Assembly (NCBI RefSeq): GCF_025024155.1
Contig: NW_026251733.1
Location: 62,001 to 126,000, forward strand
Length of the DNA stretch: 64,000 nucleotides
Direction: 5' to 3'
Origin: Gamsiella multidivaricata
Taxonomy: Eukaryota > Mortierellomycota > Mortierellomycetes > Mortierellales > Mortierellaceae
Under the pieces are notes generated by a model. It was not told the DNA's origin, ran no database searches, and saw only the letters and a program-made list of their open reading frames with translations. Position 1 is the first letter of the stretch; each line of letters opens with the position of its first letter. The position numbers and the translations under genes were made by a program. Positions 33,535-46,597 of this stretch are shown piece after piece.

Positions 33535-35331
33535 CTATAAGGTATCCATGGTCCGGACACGTCGTACACGATTCATCTTCCAATCCAGGTACGCCCAGAT
33601 TGTGATACACAGCGCGCCTAGGGTCATGGTGGCACCTGCTGTTAGGGTAACAGGTAGGTAGGAGATATTTGGCCGAGTAACATCCAGAAGAAATCCTGCC
33701 AACGGTGCTCCTCCCAGCATGCCTATACCACCTGCCGCGTACATCAATCCGATGGTGGATGCGATCTGCTTCGTGCCAAAGGACTGTGCCACTGCAACTG
33801 GAACGAGAGAAATATAACCACCTGCAAAGAAACCGAAGACCAAGCCCATCAGCAACAGAGTACCAAAGGACTTCGAAAGAGTCCAGAGAACCATGACCGC
33901 GAAGGCTGTGCACCAGGAGCAAATGAACAAGACTTTAACATTCGAAAAATAGTCCGAGATTAGGCCAAGTAGAATTCTGCCTGCAAAGGATGCTCCATTG
34001 GAAAGGCCGAGAATCAGGGCGCCTTTTTCGACGGGCACACCCACAAACACAGCATATGCTAGAGTAGAAAGTCGTGATCCAGTATTAGTTCTTAACGTTC
34101 CCTTTTGCCATTGTTTTTTGTTTTTATTTTTATCTGTGAAACGGGGTTCTGAAGCAGTATAGCTTCGACTTACTTTGCATGTAGTACAGCGGAATAAGGA
34201 AACCGACTGATGCAGCCAATTCTGCCAGGGATAAGGAGAGGAACCGTGGGTCCTTGAACACCTTCAACGCCGCAAAGAAGGATGGTTTCTCCTTAGATGT
34301 CTCTTTTACTACGCCCTTTTCAGCACTCGAGTCCGCTTCAGTCACCGAGCGGCAAACTTCAACATGTACCTTACTCTCCGCAATGAGCATGCTCGCGCCG
34401 CCACTACGTTTAAGAAGAGCGGAAATGAATCAATATTCGGAAGCATATACAAGATGGATCAGTATTCATCTTGGCCCATCTGATGCACAAAGACTCTTTA
34501 ATCTTGCAGCATACCAAACAACGAGGCATAATAACGCAAGGATGCGTAGAGTCCAGTAGATGTCAGTTTTCTCGATCAGCGACTGGGTCAAGGGAGCAAG
34601 GATCAAGCCTCCTGCACCAACTCCAGAGACCGCCAGACCAGTAGCGAGCCCGCGTTTTTTGGTAAAATAGTGCGATGGCACCGCAATGGCAGGATAATAT
34701 GCAAGGGATGCGCCGATTCCGAAAAGGACACCCTGAGTGAGGTACAGTTGCCAGAGCTGGCGGTGGAGGTATCCGAGCATGAAATGACTGTGTTAGGACA
34801 ATGTTACATTAATAAAAGATGTAGGTATTTTCTAGAACTCGGTCATCGCCAGCGTACCTGCTTTGCAAAAGACGCGAGGACGAGGGACAGGGTCATCAGC
34901 AGAGTGCCTGTAATAGCTGTCAGTCTGAATCCGAAGCGATCGGCAACAATACCAGCCAAGAATCCAGCAAGGTAGGTGACAGCAGATCCTGCAGTACCCA
35001 CAAAAGCAATTGAAGATGCATTGGAGCTTGGGTACACTTCTTGGTAATGGTGCTCGAAGATTCCAAAGATATACTCAGTAGGCGCAAAGGCGAAGGAGTG
35101 AATTAAGAACGATCCTGCGACCACAAGCCATGCTTGTGGGCCGCCATCTCGAGACGGAGCAATTGTTCCTTCTTGTTCGGAAGATGAAGGTGTCTCATGA
35201 GTGAGAGTCTCGGGTGGAGTCAAGGGGATGGTTCCTGGTGCTGTGGATGTAACGGTTGGTTGCGGCGGATCGACAGCTGTGATTGTGGAGCCAGCACGCG
35301 CCGGTGCAGGCTTCTCGAGAGTCGCGTTCAT
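33535..35331 (-). CDS. MFS transporter, monocarboxylate (MCT/MCH) type
   Basis: Four exons (34858-35331, 34515-34756, 34174-34403, 33535-34058) give 489 residues. A Pro/Thr-rich cytosolic N terminus of about 65 residues ends in DGGPQAWLVVAGSF, the TM1 motif [D/E]GG-x-W of the monocarboxylate porter family. About twelve membrane segments follow: WQLYLTQGVLFGIGASLAYYPAIAVPSHYF, KKRGLATGLAVSGVGAGGLI and the second-half LSNGASFAGRILLGLISD. The central loop is charged (SSAEKGVVKETSKEK). Fungal members include yeast Mch proteins and carry diverse cargo (riboflavin, monocarboxylates, amino-acid derivatives), so substrate is not assigned. Exon 2 starts at an acceptor inside an earlier CAG; the alternative upstream acceptor would break the frame. 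A TATAAAG element lies about 262 nt upstream. Confidence 0.9.
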
Positions 35332-37208
35332 GTGTACAAAATAGAAAGGACAGATATGAAGGAAAAGCGGGAGGACGGCAAGATGTTCTGCCTAGATGAT
35401 AAAAACAAAAAATACTAATAGTGTTTTAGAAGTAAAGAAAGATGGTACAGGAAGTAGCAGGGAGCCAAGATGGTGCACCAAAGGATGGCTAGTGAAAAGC
35501 GAGAGCTGGATCTCTTTATTGAACCATGCAAAATAATAAAGTTAGGAGGATAGGGAGAAGAAAGAAGAGGGAATGAGGGGAGCAACCGCACCCTTTATAA
35601 GTGTGGAAAAAAAAAGAGAATTGCCATTTTCAGCAGCAGTTCTTGTTCCTTAGCATCCTTTGTGTTACTATCACCTTGCCCCCACGATCCATAATCCACG
35701 GTCCGTGATGTAGTATAGATAGAGATTAACAGTAGAGATTTTAAGCTATCGCATGCCAATCTGGTCTACATGTGCTGATCGATAGGAACGAAGGAGGTTC
35801 CCGAAAGGGTACTGTTGTGCAACAGCTCCGGAAAGAGTGCTGCTGCAGTGGCAATTCGGCTTTTTCTTGGATTTCTTCTTTCCAACAAGGTTGGTTTATG
35901 ACTCTGAATGATAAAAACAGGGTGCAGAACTTCAGGCACTCGACGCCAACGGGTTAGGTATCGGATGGTTTTCCTCTAGGCCAGAACAAGGTTAACTCCC
36001 ACACCACACACACATCGACAAAAACGAGCAAATTATTAATGGCGGATGCAACGTTATATTCCGCTTTCGATCTTACAGTGCAGTGCTCTCTGCTGGCATG
36101 TAGAAGAGTACTTCCAAGGTCCTGGCAGTAACTCCTCTTCGTTCTTGTTTCAAGGATGGTAATGCCGCCAGTTGTAGTCGATCATAGCAGATGGGCAGCT
36201 TGTCAATTACATTTCTGCACTTAGGGCTCCCCGGTTCAGACAAAGGCCGCCTTCGAAGACAGGGATCGTTTCCGTTAATGGCAAACAAACAACGCATCGC
36301 GACTTCTCGTCCAATGACGAAAACAAAGTTCTCGCTCCCACGCGATGTATCGTTTATTTACAGCGAATAGGGGACTTTTCCTCACCATCTACCTCCTCGG
36401 TATATTAGAAGTCTTAGAGATGGAACTGCAGCGCACGTCGTTGCTTTACCCAAAGCACTTATACCAAAATTAGGTTCAATATTCACTGTCAGTATTAACA
36501 GACACTTTACGTACTTTCTTGATAAATATCTAGCCTTCTCCTTATGGGCGGGTGATAACTCTGCTAAACAAGCGTCCTGACGGCATACTGGTAATCTAGG
36601 TACTCTGGATTTCAAGGCTGTAATACCAAGCACAAAAGAAATCATTTCTGTTCCGGCATGGTATACGGGACGAGGATCGGTAAATAAGTCTGGTACTGTA
36701 TTCAGGTCCATCCCGCTGCTCAGCCTTCATGACCATTAAGTATCGCGCCCACTGACTGGAGAACGAGCATGCATAGCACTTTTGCAAGTAGTAAACTTTC
36801 TATGTAAGTCTGCACTGGTGACTTCTTCAGAAAAGGAAACTAGGTGCCTCCAAAATTTAAATGCTTTTAGGACCAGGATCCAAGAACTGCACGCTTCTTT
36901 CATGACCACCCAGGATGCGCAATGAATGTCGCATATGTTGTACCGCGCGTCGTGGAAGTATCTCCCAGAGTATCAGTTGTACTCGTGTGTTTATACGAAC
37001 ATGCACGCCATCTTAGCTCGCGATACCCAACAAATCGCGCCCATGCTAGCTGTATCCACGAACCGTAGCTCAAAAGTACAAGTCGCTGAACCCCCGGTTC
37101 CAGAAGCAATACTATTTCTCGGTTCCAATGACTCACTTTGTGCTAAACGACGACATCATCAGTACTTTAATGAATAGGAACGCTGGTATTGAGTCAGCTG
37201 TGAAGGGA
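35332..37208. other. Gene-poor region with possible decayed minus-strand coding sequence
   Basis: 1.9 kb between the MFS promoter and the phospholipase stop. Minus-strand open frames at 36073-36297, 36382-36711 and 36596-36787 adjoin or overlap in different frames, as in a worn gene. None has a motif I recognise. No RNA gene seen. Confidence 0.45.
35593..35599 (-). promoter_or_regulatory. TATA-like element upstream of the MFS transporter
   Basis: TATAAAG on the minus strand, about 262 nt before the ATG at 35331; that distance implies a long leader, so support is weak. Confidence 0.35.
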
Positions 37209-37454
37209 TCACTGGAAATAATCCGTAGGTCCTGGACAGTAGATCTTAAGGTCGCTTGGCTTCATTGGTCTGTCCTTGTCCTCGCGACTCGAAAACATGT
37301 TCTACAGATATGAAAATGGCACACGTCAGTCAAGTACAGCAACGCGATATTGCTATTAGAACAGGCGTGACGTATTGGGCTTACATTCCATAACGCAATC
37401 GCCATAACTTGGTTGGCGCACTTGTTCGGGTGGAAGCTATAGTATTGCGATTAG

Positions 37455-37486
<32 letters not shown>

Positions 37487-39186
37487 TCAGTTAATAGCTG
37501 CGGCGACCTCAGTACATGTCAAGCGAGTATCCGCCTAGCGGTCACATACCAGTCCAGACCACTCATGTATCCTTGCCCATAAGCGGATGAGCTATCCTTG
37601 AACTCCGTAAGTCCAGGCTGGAACGCGACGCCAAACGTTCCCTCGTCCTTGCTCTCTTCATTGATTTCCTGGGCGATCCTCTCCATGACCTCATTGTACT
37701 TTTTGGAGAGATCTCCAGCCTCTAATATGTATTTGCGTTTTTTCAGTGTTCACGCTACGGTACTTGCAAAACCCTGCTCAAACAATTAGCAATTGCTTGT
37801 GGTACTTACTTTGCCGATCCGCTTCATCACCTGTAGCGCATCCACAGATAGGAAAAGGCAGCTTGTCAAAGAGTAGCTCGCAGTAGGAATACCCACGCGA
37901 GAGTTCATAGACCAAGGTCACATCGAAGATGCCAACCAAGTTCACGAATGTCGGCCCAATGGATTCCCTCAGCTGCTGCAACGCTAGTTTGAGAGCCGCA
38001 CCGTATTCTTCTGGATCAGCGATCTCGGACAACGCCTCATCATCCCCACATGCAGCACAGAGATTGTTGGCGCCAATAAAGACAGTGGCTAGTTTCCACT
38101 CGTCTTTGTATTTGTGATAAAGTCCGCCGAGCCCGAATAAAAGCCTTAATCGTTCGATCTGTGACGGAAGCGTTTGGGCAATAGCTCCACTTACCTATGT
38201 GAGTTCCAGTATCGGATCGTTAGTGGTAAGGATGAGTAATAAAACAAAGTTATTGGGTATCACGCGCACTTCTTGGCAAGGAGGTGGCACTTGATTGATA
38301 TTCGATGCAAAGAATCATGCATCAAGGGATTGAAAGGGATACACATTTTGAACTCGTACTTACAGCTGCGTTGAGGCCTTTGCCACCAGCTAATATGGGC
38401 ACGCGGGCGAGGAGGACATCGTCAGGACCGCCATCCAAATTTAACAACTTTTCACATGGACAGCTGCAGTGAGCAAATGTGCTTACAAAGAGGGAGTGTG
38501 AATCCAGACGCGCTTCCCTTGACGTGCTTCGTGTATGTCTTCAAAAAGTTTGTGAGAGTGTGCTCGTCGCTGTCGCCTCCGCCTGAGAAGACCTTGCCTC
38601 GGAATTCCAAAACTGTTGCGAAGGGAGGTCGACCTATGTTGTAATTTAGGTTGTTGAAGGTTTAAAATCGTGCGACACCTGCATGGTAGCACCAGTTGGT
38701 CGACATCTCACGTACCAGATACCATGGCGAAGCCTGCTGTGATACTGTCCCCGATAGAGACCACGGCTTTGATGTCCTATATATATTACATTGACATAAT
38801 GCAGGGTAGTATGGACTCAAGCAGACAATTGTTTCTTATCATAATTAACGGTCGTGGATTCGCCTTACATGTGGGCGAAGACGCCAGACATTTGTCGGTC
38901 TGACCATGTCCTTTTCAGTAAGCTTATACGGTTGGCAGGACCATTCCTGGATCGACGTCGGACATAAAGATTCGTTCCTGGCCTCTCCAAACGTATTATA
39001 TATGGCCTGTAGTTCGTTAACCCATGGCGTCGTATAGGGTGTCAAAGTCTCGGTATTGGGATGCGACGAAGAGTCAGCTTGGCTGTGTTTGAATATTCTT
39101 TGAAAGGGCAGTTGCAAAGGGAATGCGGGACAAGGAGCAAGACACAGGAAAAGTATGCTTTTCAGGGCCAAAGTAGGGGCCTTCAT
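37209..39186 (-). CDS. Secreted GDSL-type phospholipase B-like esterase; one exon junction unresolved
   Basis: Exons: 38869-39186, 38716-38776, 38487-38633, 38364-38447, 37810-38194, 37550-37721, 37385-37436 and 37209-37301 (about 437 codons). The ATG at 39186 gives a signal peptide (MKAPTLALKSILFLCLAPCPAFP). The catalytic layout is that of metazoan PLB1-like GDSL enzymes: DIKAVVSIGDSITAGF (Ser nucleophile), an Asn block ATVFIGANNLCAAC, and LDCFHPNKCANQVMAIALWN with the Asp/His pair, followed by NMFSSREDKDRP. Cysteines suit the secretory pathway. Expected action is hydrolysis of phospholipid acyl chains. Exon 3 ends in phase 1 but exon 4 reads in phase 0, and the gap (38448-38486) is only 39 nt, so either an unseen splice variant, a base error or a lesion is present. 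The gene is divergent from uL5m across 227 nt. Confidence 0.82.
37455..37483. repeat. A29 homopolymer inside a phospholipase intron
   Basis: 29 consecutive A on the plus strand, i.e. T29 on the coding strand, 19-47 nt before the 3' splice site at 37437. It may act as an extreme polypyrimidine tract. Confidence 0.95.
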
Positions 39187-39413
39187 GATAGAGGTGGTGG
39201 AAACGGTGGAGACGGTGCTGATGGTTGGGGGTAGAAAGTGAATGAAGAGCGAGGACACGCCTTACCAGGCTTCTTTTCCTGGCAGCTGGCTCCACAGGGG
39301 CCACGTGGTTTAAGGCAGTCACCCAGGGCACTGTAAACAGACTTTGCCCATCGATCTTTGAAACGACGAAGATCGTCTCCGACTGCTCAAGCATCACAAC
39401 CCCTACTTGTATA

Positions 39414-40481
39414 ATGTCATTCCGTGTTCGAGCTGTTGCATTCAGGGCGCCTGATCTCGGGCTTTTACCAAAGTCATCACCAATCTACCAAGCGATCCCG
39501 GCTCTCCAGGTTCGCGCGAAATCAACCGCCAGCATTCTTCGCAGCAGCGACCTCAACAAAAAGAGTACTGGCAATAATATCGACGACTATGATACCTCAA
39601 AGAACAAGGTCCTCTCTCAGGTACCTATATATACCACTGGCCTCAGTCGACTCAGGGAACACTTCACAACATCCATACAGGAGGACATCATGATCACATC
39701 GTATCGACACCATCATAAGAAAAAGAAGCAGATCCCTGAAGGCGTCAAAATTGAATTGAAGGGTAAAAGACATCTCAGGCCAGCACCTCGGCCGTCGTCA
39801 CCAACCGAAATTCCTGAACTCGTCAAGATCGACATCCATTGTATGATGAAGGAAGCGATTACCAGCAAATACAACCTTTTGAGCGGCATCATGGCTATCC
39901 AATCTATTACAGGAGAGACACCAGAGATCATTTACGCGAAAAAGGGTGTTCACAACTGGAAGTTGCGGAAAGGTAACAGGCATAGTCCTTTATATCCGGG
40001 AGGAGGAGGGGGGAGGGGGTTAAACATTAGGTCTTTACCGAGTAACTAACTAACGCAGTGCTATGGTTTCTTTTATTCAATAGGAATGCCCATTGGTTGC
40101 CGGGTAACATTGAAGGGAGACAAGATGTATCAGTTCTTGGACAAGCTGGTGGAGGTGGTCTTGCCAAAGATGAAGGAATGGCCCGGTCTTCCAGAAGGAT
40201 CAGGGGATGGCACAGGAAACATTGGCATGGGGTTCCAGCCCTCGGCACTTTCATTGTTCCCTGAGATCGAGAGCAACTTTGACATGTATCCACGGATGAC
40301 AGGATTTGACATCACGTTCAATACGACGGCATACACGAACTTAGATGCGAGGCTTTTAATGAGCGGTTTCAACATGCCATTCCAAAAATCGAGTACCGCC
40401 GCAAGGAAGGAAATCGCTGGATCTACAAAGAAGCTCGATGTAGCTGAGAGCTTAGAAGATCGGAGAACTCATAATGCATGA
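39414..40481 (+). CDS. MRPL7: Mitochondrial large-subunit ribosomal protein uL5m
   Basis: Two exons (39414-39972 and 40084-40481) encode 318 residues. The first about 40 residues are Arg/Ala/Ser-rich without acids except one Asp, fitting a mitochondrial presequence. The uL5 fold is recognisable from LVKIDIHCMMKEAITSKYNLLSGIMAIQSITGETPEIIYAKKGVHNWKLRKGMPIGCRVTLKGDKMYQFLDKLVEVVLPKM, broken here by the intron after RK, through NFDMYPRMTGFDITFNTTA. In bacterial ribosomes uL5 contacts 5S rRNA and the P-site tRNA; in fungal mitoribosomes the homologue is MRPL7. A Lys/His-rich insertion (RHHHKKKKQ) precedes the domain and the C-terminal tail is charged. The intron has a GTAACA donor and is 111 nt. 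An AATAAA lies 54 nt after the stop. Confidence 0.92.
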
Positions 40482-40994
40482 ATTACATATCATACTACCC
40501 ATCATATACGCACAGCCAACCCACGATTCTTTGAAATAAAACATTCGTGTCACTTTCAAGCTCCTTCAGCCGATCTGATTTCAATGGTTCCGTTTTTCTT
40601 TTTGCAGGTCAGGCACTCAATCCAATTTGGTGCAATTACCGCAAGCCACCAAGAGCAGTCCTTTTGAGCGTGGCCGCCAACTTGTTCGCCTTTTGCTTTT
40701 CTCTCACCCAAAACGCTTCCCTTTCCCCCCACCTCTTCCTTCAATTCTCCCGCTTAATCACTAATCCCATCTGTCAGCTTGATTGAGTGCATCTGCTCCC
40801 CGCCCTTTCTCTATCATTTGCCATCGCCTTCTGTCTTAACGTAACTGTCTGCTTACTGTTCCCGACTGAAAAAAAACGCGGCCTGTCTTCGCGCGCTCGA
40901 TTCCACCTTCCCTTCTGGTTACTTCACGAAAGGGAGCTATAGTCTGTTCTCCTCAGTCATCCTCAGTAATCGTCTTCCGACTGCGAACATCTAG
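40482..40994. other. Intergenic: uL5m 3' end and SIN3 promoter/leader
   Basis: 513 bases. The half near SIN3 is C/T-rich, as in fungal promoters and leaders. No separate gene supported. Confidence 0.55.
40535..40540 (+). terminator. Possible poly(A) signal of uL5m
   Basis: AATAAA 54 nt downstream of the uL5m stop. Sequence match and distance only. Confidence 0.5.
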
Positions 40995-43900
40995 ATGCCT
41001 GCCCCACCTCCACCTCCTGAGGAAAAGTCCCAGTGGGTTCGGGGCTCTGTTCCTCAGCAGGGGTACTCGTAAGTTCTCCTTACACACCTACTCTCTTTCT
41101 CGACCATGGTTTACTTCCATCCGTTAATTACAATGATTACAATACGTAGCACCATTTGGATCGTATGTTGACACCAGTATCCTTCTCCCATACTATTTAG
41201 GTCGCCTTCGGGGTCTATGCCGCCTCATCCCTCGTCTCCATACGCGCATCATCTTCCTCCGGTTGTAGGGGGTTCACAAGGACCTGACCAACACGCACCA
41301 AACCAAGGAGGGCCAGTTCTACCGCCGCCTCCACCCATGTCTATCATCGGTGGACCACCTCCAAGATCAGGCCCATCTATGCCGTCGTCGCGTCCCCCAT
41401 CCAGCCCGTCGCTCAGCAGTGTCCACGGCAGCAATGCACATCCTTCGGCCATCATGCCGCCTTCGTCTCATGGCCCTCCACCGAGCCACAAGGCATCCGA
41501 TGCCCACCTTCACCATTTAGCATCGTCTCCTCAACCAAACCACATGGTCCCATCGCCACACCCAGTGCAGTCTCCACACGGTCCTCACCCAGGCTCGCAC
41601 ATCAATCCACCGCCGCCCGCTATTACACCTGGGCCTGGACCAGGACCGGGGCCTAACCCAGGTTCAGCTCCTCCGCCCCCTCAGCAGGCTCTCCCAGCCC
41701 CAAGCGGTGGACCAGCTTCTGCATCTTCTGCAGCGAGCAGCTATCGACCCTTGAACGTCAGAGATGCGCTGTCATATCTCGATCAGGTCAAGGTGCAGTT
41801 CCAAGATCAGCCAGACGTTTATAACCGCTTCCTAGATATCATGAAGGACTTCAAGAGTCAAAAGTAAGTGTGGTGAGCAACGCTATCGATCACGGTAGGC
41901 TCCGTGTGTACAAGATCGAATGGGATCCCCTGAACTGCCCTGGGAGAGTTTTGTACATTGAACATCTTATTTTTGTGGCTGGGGCGGACGCGACATTCGT
42001 CCTTGAGAAACGAGGGGGACAAGACAGCGAAATGTGAAAGTCACTAACATAATGATCGCTGCCCCGGTATGATAGCATCGATACACCAGGAGTGATTGAG
42101 CGCGTTTCGACACTGTTCAAGGGACACCCAACTCTTATTTCCGGATTTAACACGTTCTTGCCTCCAGGATACCGCATCGAGTGCCTCAGTAGTGCCAACG
42201 AAGCCAACATGATCAGGGTGACGACCCCTTCCGGACACACGACAACGCAAATGGGTGGACCAATTGTCATCCCGGAAAGACTACCGCCGCCTGCGCCTTC
42301 GCACTACAACCAGTCTTCATACCATATGCAGCAGGGAAGCGGCTACCAGCCCTCGATTCCATCCATCTCTCAGATCCAACTGCCTCCTGTCAATTCGTCT
42401 GGATACATGTCGCAGCAATCTTCCCAGGCTTTGGGGCTATCTGGATCGCAGAATGGTGCTAGCAGCAAGAAGACCCCTGTCGAATTCAATCATGCTATCA
42501 ACTATGTGCACAAGATCAAGGTATGATTTGAAGACACACAAGGAATGGATGCAAAGTTCTGAACGATTGATGTCGAACTTGCCAAGTATTCATCGGCTCT
42601 GATGCGCCACTTCTAGAATCGATTCGCGAATGACCCCGAAACATACAAGCAGTTTTTGGAGCTGCTGCAGGCGTACCAAAAGGAGATGAAGCCCATAACC
42701 GATGTATGTCCTCAGCGTGTGCAGATAAAAGGCTTTTGGCATCCATACAAAAGTCAACCAGGCTTACTAACACCTTTTCTGTTCACTCTTCAATCAGGTC
42801 TATTCCCACGTCACTCTGCTATTCAAGAACGCACCCGATCTTTTGGACGAGTTCAAGCAGTTCTTGCCTGAGAACGGCAATCCCCCCAATCCTGATTTAT
42901 TTGACGAGATGATGCCCCAGCCTTCGACACTGGCACCCCCTCCACGATCTATGCCAGTTCTGAGTACTCTCAGCAACGGTATGGCTGGTAAGTACAAATT
43001 CAAACTCTATATGGTGATATCTATCTGTATCCGCATATCCTCAATTACTAAGAATCCTTAATCCTATTTCTAGTCGGCGACTTCCCCAGCCCATCTTCCA
43101 GCGACATGTATGCAAAGAAAGGGACTCAAGTGCCTCCTACTACAGTCATGCAGGGATCTAGCAAGAAGAAGAGGCCTCCCACCGCCACAAATGACCGACC
43201 GATGCCAGAAGGCACACCCGGATCGAACAAGAAGCGGTTGAAGCAGAGCAATGCCACTGAGGGCGGCATTTCTCCCCCTATTTCTGCTATACAGCCCACC
43301 GTGGTAACCAAGAACCCGGCCAGTGCAGAGGAACTCGCATTTTTTGACCGCGTCAAAAGATTCTTAGGCAACAAGCAGACGTACAACGAATTCTTGAAGC
43401 TGCTTAACCTGTTCAGTCAAGATATTTTGGACCGCAAACTTCTAGTGGAGAAGGTGGAGACGTTCCTCGCCCCTAACAAGGAGCTGATAGAGTGGTTTAA
43501 AGCATTCGTAGGCTGGGATGGCAAGGACGAGGTTATTGAAAACGTTGCTGCTTACCGAGACAAGATCGACCTGGGTAGCTGCCGAAGATACGGAGAGAGC
43601 TACCGTCTGCTTCCCAAAAGCGTAAGTCGTGTTTTCGTTTACAATGTTATTCTTAGACAGTTGGTGTCCTTGGCCATTCGTTCTTCTAACACTGCAGATA
43701 TTTTATACCTTGTAGGAGACGATGCTGCCTTGCACAGGTCGTGATGAGATGTGCTGGGAGGTCTTAAACGATGTGTGGGCTTCGCATCCAAACTGGTCTG
43801 TGGAGGGCGAGGGATTCATGCCGCACAAGAAGAACCAGTTCGAGGAGGTTCTCCACAGGTGCGAGGAGGATCGTTATGAGTTTGACATGAATATTGAGGC

Positions 43901-46362
43901 CAATCTCCATACGATTGCTCTTTTGGAGCCCATTGCCAAACAGATCCAGAACATGTCGTTGGACGAGCGTGCGCGCTTTAAACTTCCGGAGGGCCTCGGA
44001 GGTTCATCCAAGACCATCTACAAGCGCATCATCAGGAAGATCTACGACAATGAGCGCGGTGCTGATGTCATTGATGCCTTGCACAATAATCCAGCCATCG
44101 CTGTGCCCGTCGTTCTCAAGCGATTGAAGCTGAAGGATGAGGAATGGAAGAAGTCTCAGGTATGTTCCAGTCTAATACTTTTTAACATTTCCTACTCCTC
44201 ATGGGCGTGAGATGGCTTACGCGTTCTACGCCTGTTTCTGTAATGTAGCGTGAATGGAACAAGGTGTGGCGGGAGATCGATACCAAGAACTTTTACAAGG
44301 CATTGGATCATCAAGGCTTTACGTTCAAGACAGCTGACAAAAAGTTCATCACAACAAAAGCCCTTACCGGCGAGATTGAAGCTCTTCGCCGTGAACAGAT
44401 TGACAGACGTCTTGTGCCATCTGTTCGCCCTCGCTATCAACTCCAGTTCCTTTTTAAGGACTCCAGCATCTTCCGAGACACCAACAACCTCATCATGTCC
44501 TATCTTGACAAGCAAAACTCGTTCGTCAACAGCGATCGGGAAAAGATGGAAAGCTTTATCAAGGAGTTCGTGCCTCAGTTCTTCTGCTTGGACAGCCAGT
44601 TCATGAATGATGACGACGTTGTGATGGGTGGCGACGATGATCCAGACACCGGAAGTACTAGCAAGACAGGAGATGCTCAGGTTAAGATGGAGCCCAAGGA
44701 CGATGCTATTCCTGTCACTGGTCCGAGAGTGCCTGTAGCGGCTGATAAGGACCAGCAACGGGCTACATCCCCCAGCAATACATGGATCCAGGTCGGCAAC
44801 TACGATGTGAAGCCCACAAGTCTTGGTGCGGCTCCAGCCTCGAACGAAATCAAGCGCACAGCGCTCAACTTTTTCGGAAACCAGACCTACTACTGCTTCT
44901 TCCGCTTGTATCAGGTAAGTTGAGAAGTTGTCAAGATGGCACACGTGATTAAAAGACCTTGGAGATCTTTTCTAAACACTTTATTTCTTATCTTTTTGCC
45001 CTCATTTCTGCAGCTTGTTTACAGCCGCCTGGAGACGATCAAGGTGGCAGCATCTGAGATGGGCAAGAACGTGTCAGAACGCAGGATGGTCAACCCTGCT
45101 GCCATTGACCTCGGCTTTCAGGACCCTGATGGTAAAGCACATTTTCCTAGTGTGCTTTTTTTACAGTTACTACCATGTAATTTGTAATCCTACTCTGACT
45201 CACGAACTTTTATACGACAATAGCAACGGTTGAACCGGAGCAAAGCAATGACAATAGCGACAACTATGCGAAGTTGCTTGCATTCATTCACAAGGTCTTT
45301 GATGGCGAGCTGGAGCAGACAGCTTTCGAAGAGCAGGCACGCCACCTCTTCGCCACTAAGGCATACATCATCTTCACACTGGATAAGGTCATCGGAGCGC
45401 TCCTAAAGCATGTAAGTCATCGAACAGGAATACCTCTTTATTTGGGCCTGACAGGACAACGCGTCCGAACCAGTTTTGATATTAATCAGTATTACAATTT
45501 GAATGCGATACTTTTAGGTGCATACAATTGTTGTCGACCAACGATGCAACGAACTCATTGCCATGTTTGTCAAGGATCGTCAGCATGAGAAGAACAGCAG
45601 GCGGCAACAGATAATCTACCGTATGCAGGCTGATGCCGTTGTTGGAGACGAGAACCTATACAAGATCGAATATGTATGTACTTTGCTGGAGAAGCATTTT
45701 CATCTTAAGCTAGAAACTTGTGTTATTGTAATTGCTAACGCTCGTTTTATCTTTGTTAATTATAATTATAATTATAGGCCAAAGATGAGGTAGCGATGAG
45801 CATCCAGCTACTGAGCAAGAACGACTATACATTGGACACAGCTATCTCATCGGAAGAAAAATGGGGATACTACATCGATAGCTATGTGCTCTTGACGCCT
45901 ACGGAGGGAGTGCTTCCATCAAACTTCCCCACATTCTTGAAGAGGAACCTGCCAGCTCATATTCCGGAAGAGCCCCCACAGGATATCATCACACACAGTG
46001 GACTGGAGGTCAAGATTTGCATCAACACGTACAAGATCTTCTTTGTGAACTCGACCGAGGATTTCTTCAAGCGCAAGGGATCGAGTGTATCGAGGGAGAG
46101 ACTAAATGAAGGGCGCGCGAAGCGCTCAGAGAAGATGCAGGCATGGCTGAAGGCGACGCTGGAGGAACAAGAGTTAAACCAGGAGGAGCTGGATACGTCG
46201 TTCCAGAAGTGGCTTCTGGAGGGACCTGAGGATGCCAAAGAGGGTCTGGTCACGGCCGTGAAAACGATACCGGCGACGGCAGACAGTACTGAGAAGAAGA
46301 TCTATAGCACCACCGCAACGGCCGACAAGGATGTGACGATGACAAGTGCGGACGATGCATAA
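40995..46362 (+). CDS. SIN3: Transcriptional corepressor scaffold Sin3
   Basis: Twelve exons: 40995-41068, 41201-41863, 42076-42520, 42617-42703, 42798-42987, 43074-43621, 43716-44159, 44249-44914, 45014-45131, 45224-45411, 45518-45673 and 45778-46362. All are phase-consistent, giving 1387 residues. A Pro/His/Ser-rich N terminus precedes three paired amphipathic helix domains. PAH1 is [45 protein letters not shown] (about 205-275), PAH2 is [29 protein letters not shown] (about 385-450), and PAH3 is [27 protein letters not shown] (about 572-640). Then comes the HDAC-interaction region ([33 protein letters not shown]) and the C-terminal Sin3 domain ([21 protein letters not shown]). Sin3 bridges DNA-bound repressors to Rpd3-type histone deacetylase. 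Length is usual for fungal Sin3 and no lesion is seen. Identity is certain. Confidence 0.97.
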
Positions 46363-46597
46363 CCGCGCACGATGGATCCGACCACCTGTGCCTCTGACGG
46401 AGGATTGTAACGACTTCTCTCTTGGTGCGCCGGAAACCATCACCATTGACTTCGAGTGAGGTCCAGCTGAACGATAATTTTTCATTTTTTTCGTAATACA
46501 TTTTGTCAATTGAAACCCAAGCGGGCAAGAGTGACGTGATATGCGTATGAATACATAAGAGAAAAGGTGACAAGAGACGAACACATACCCCCACTCC

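Noticed and set aside
44192..44944. 250-codon minus-strand open frame inside SIN3
   Set aside because: Shadow of SIN3 exon 8, whose plus-strand reading is conserved.
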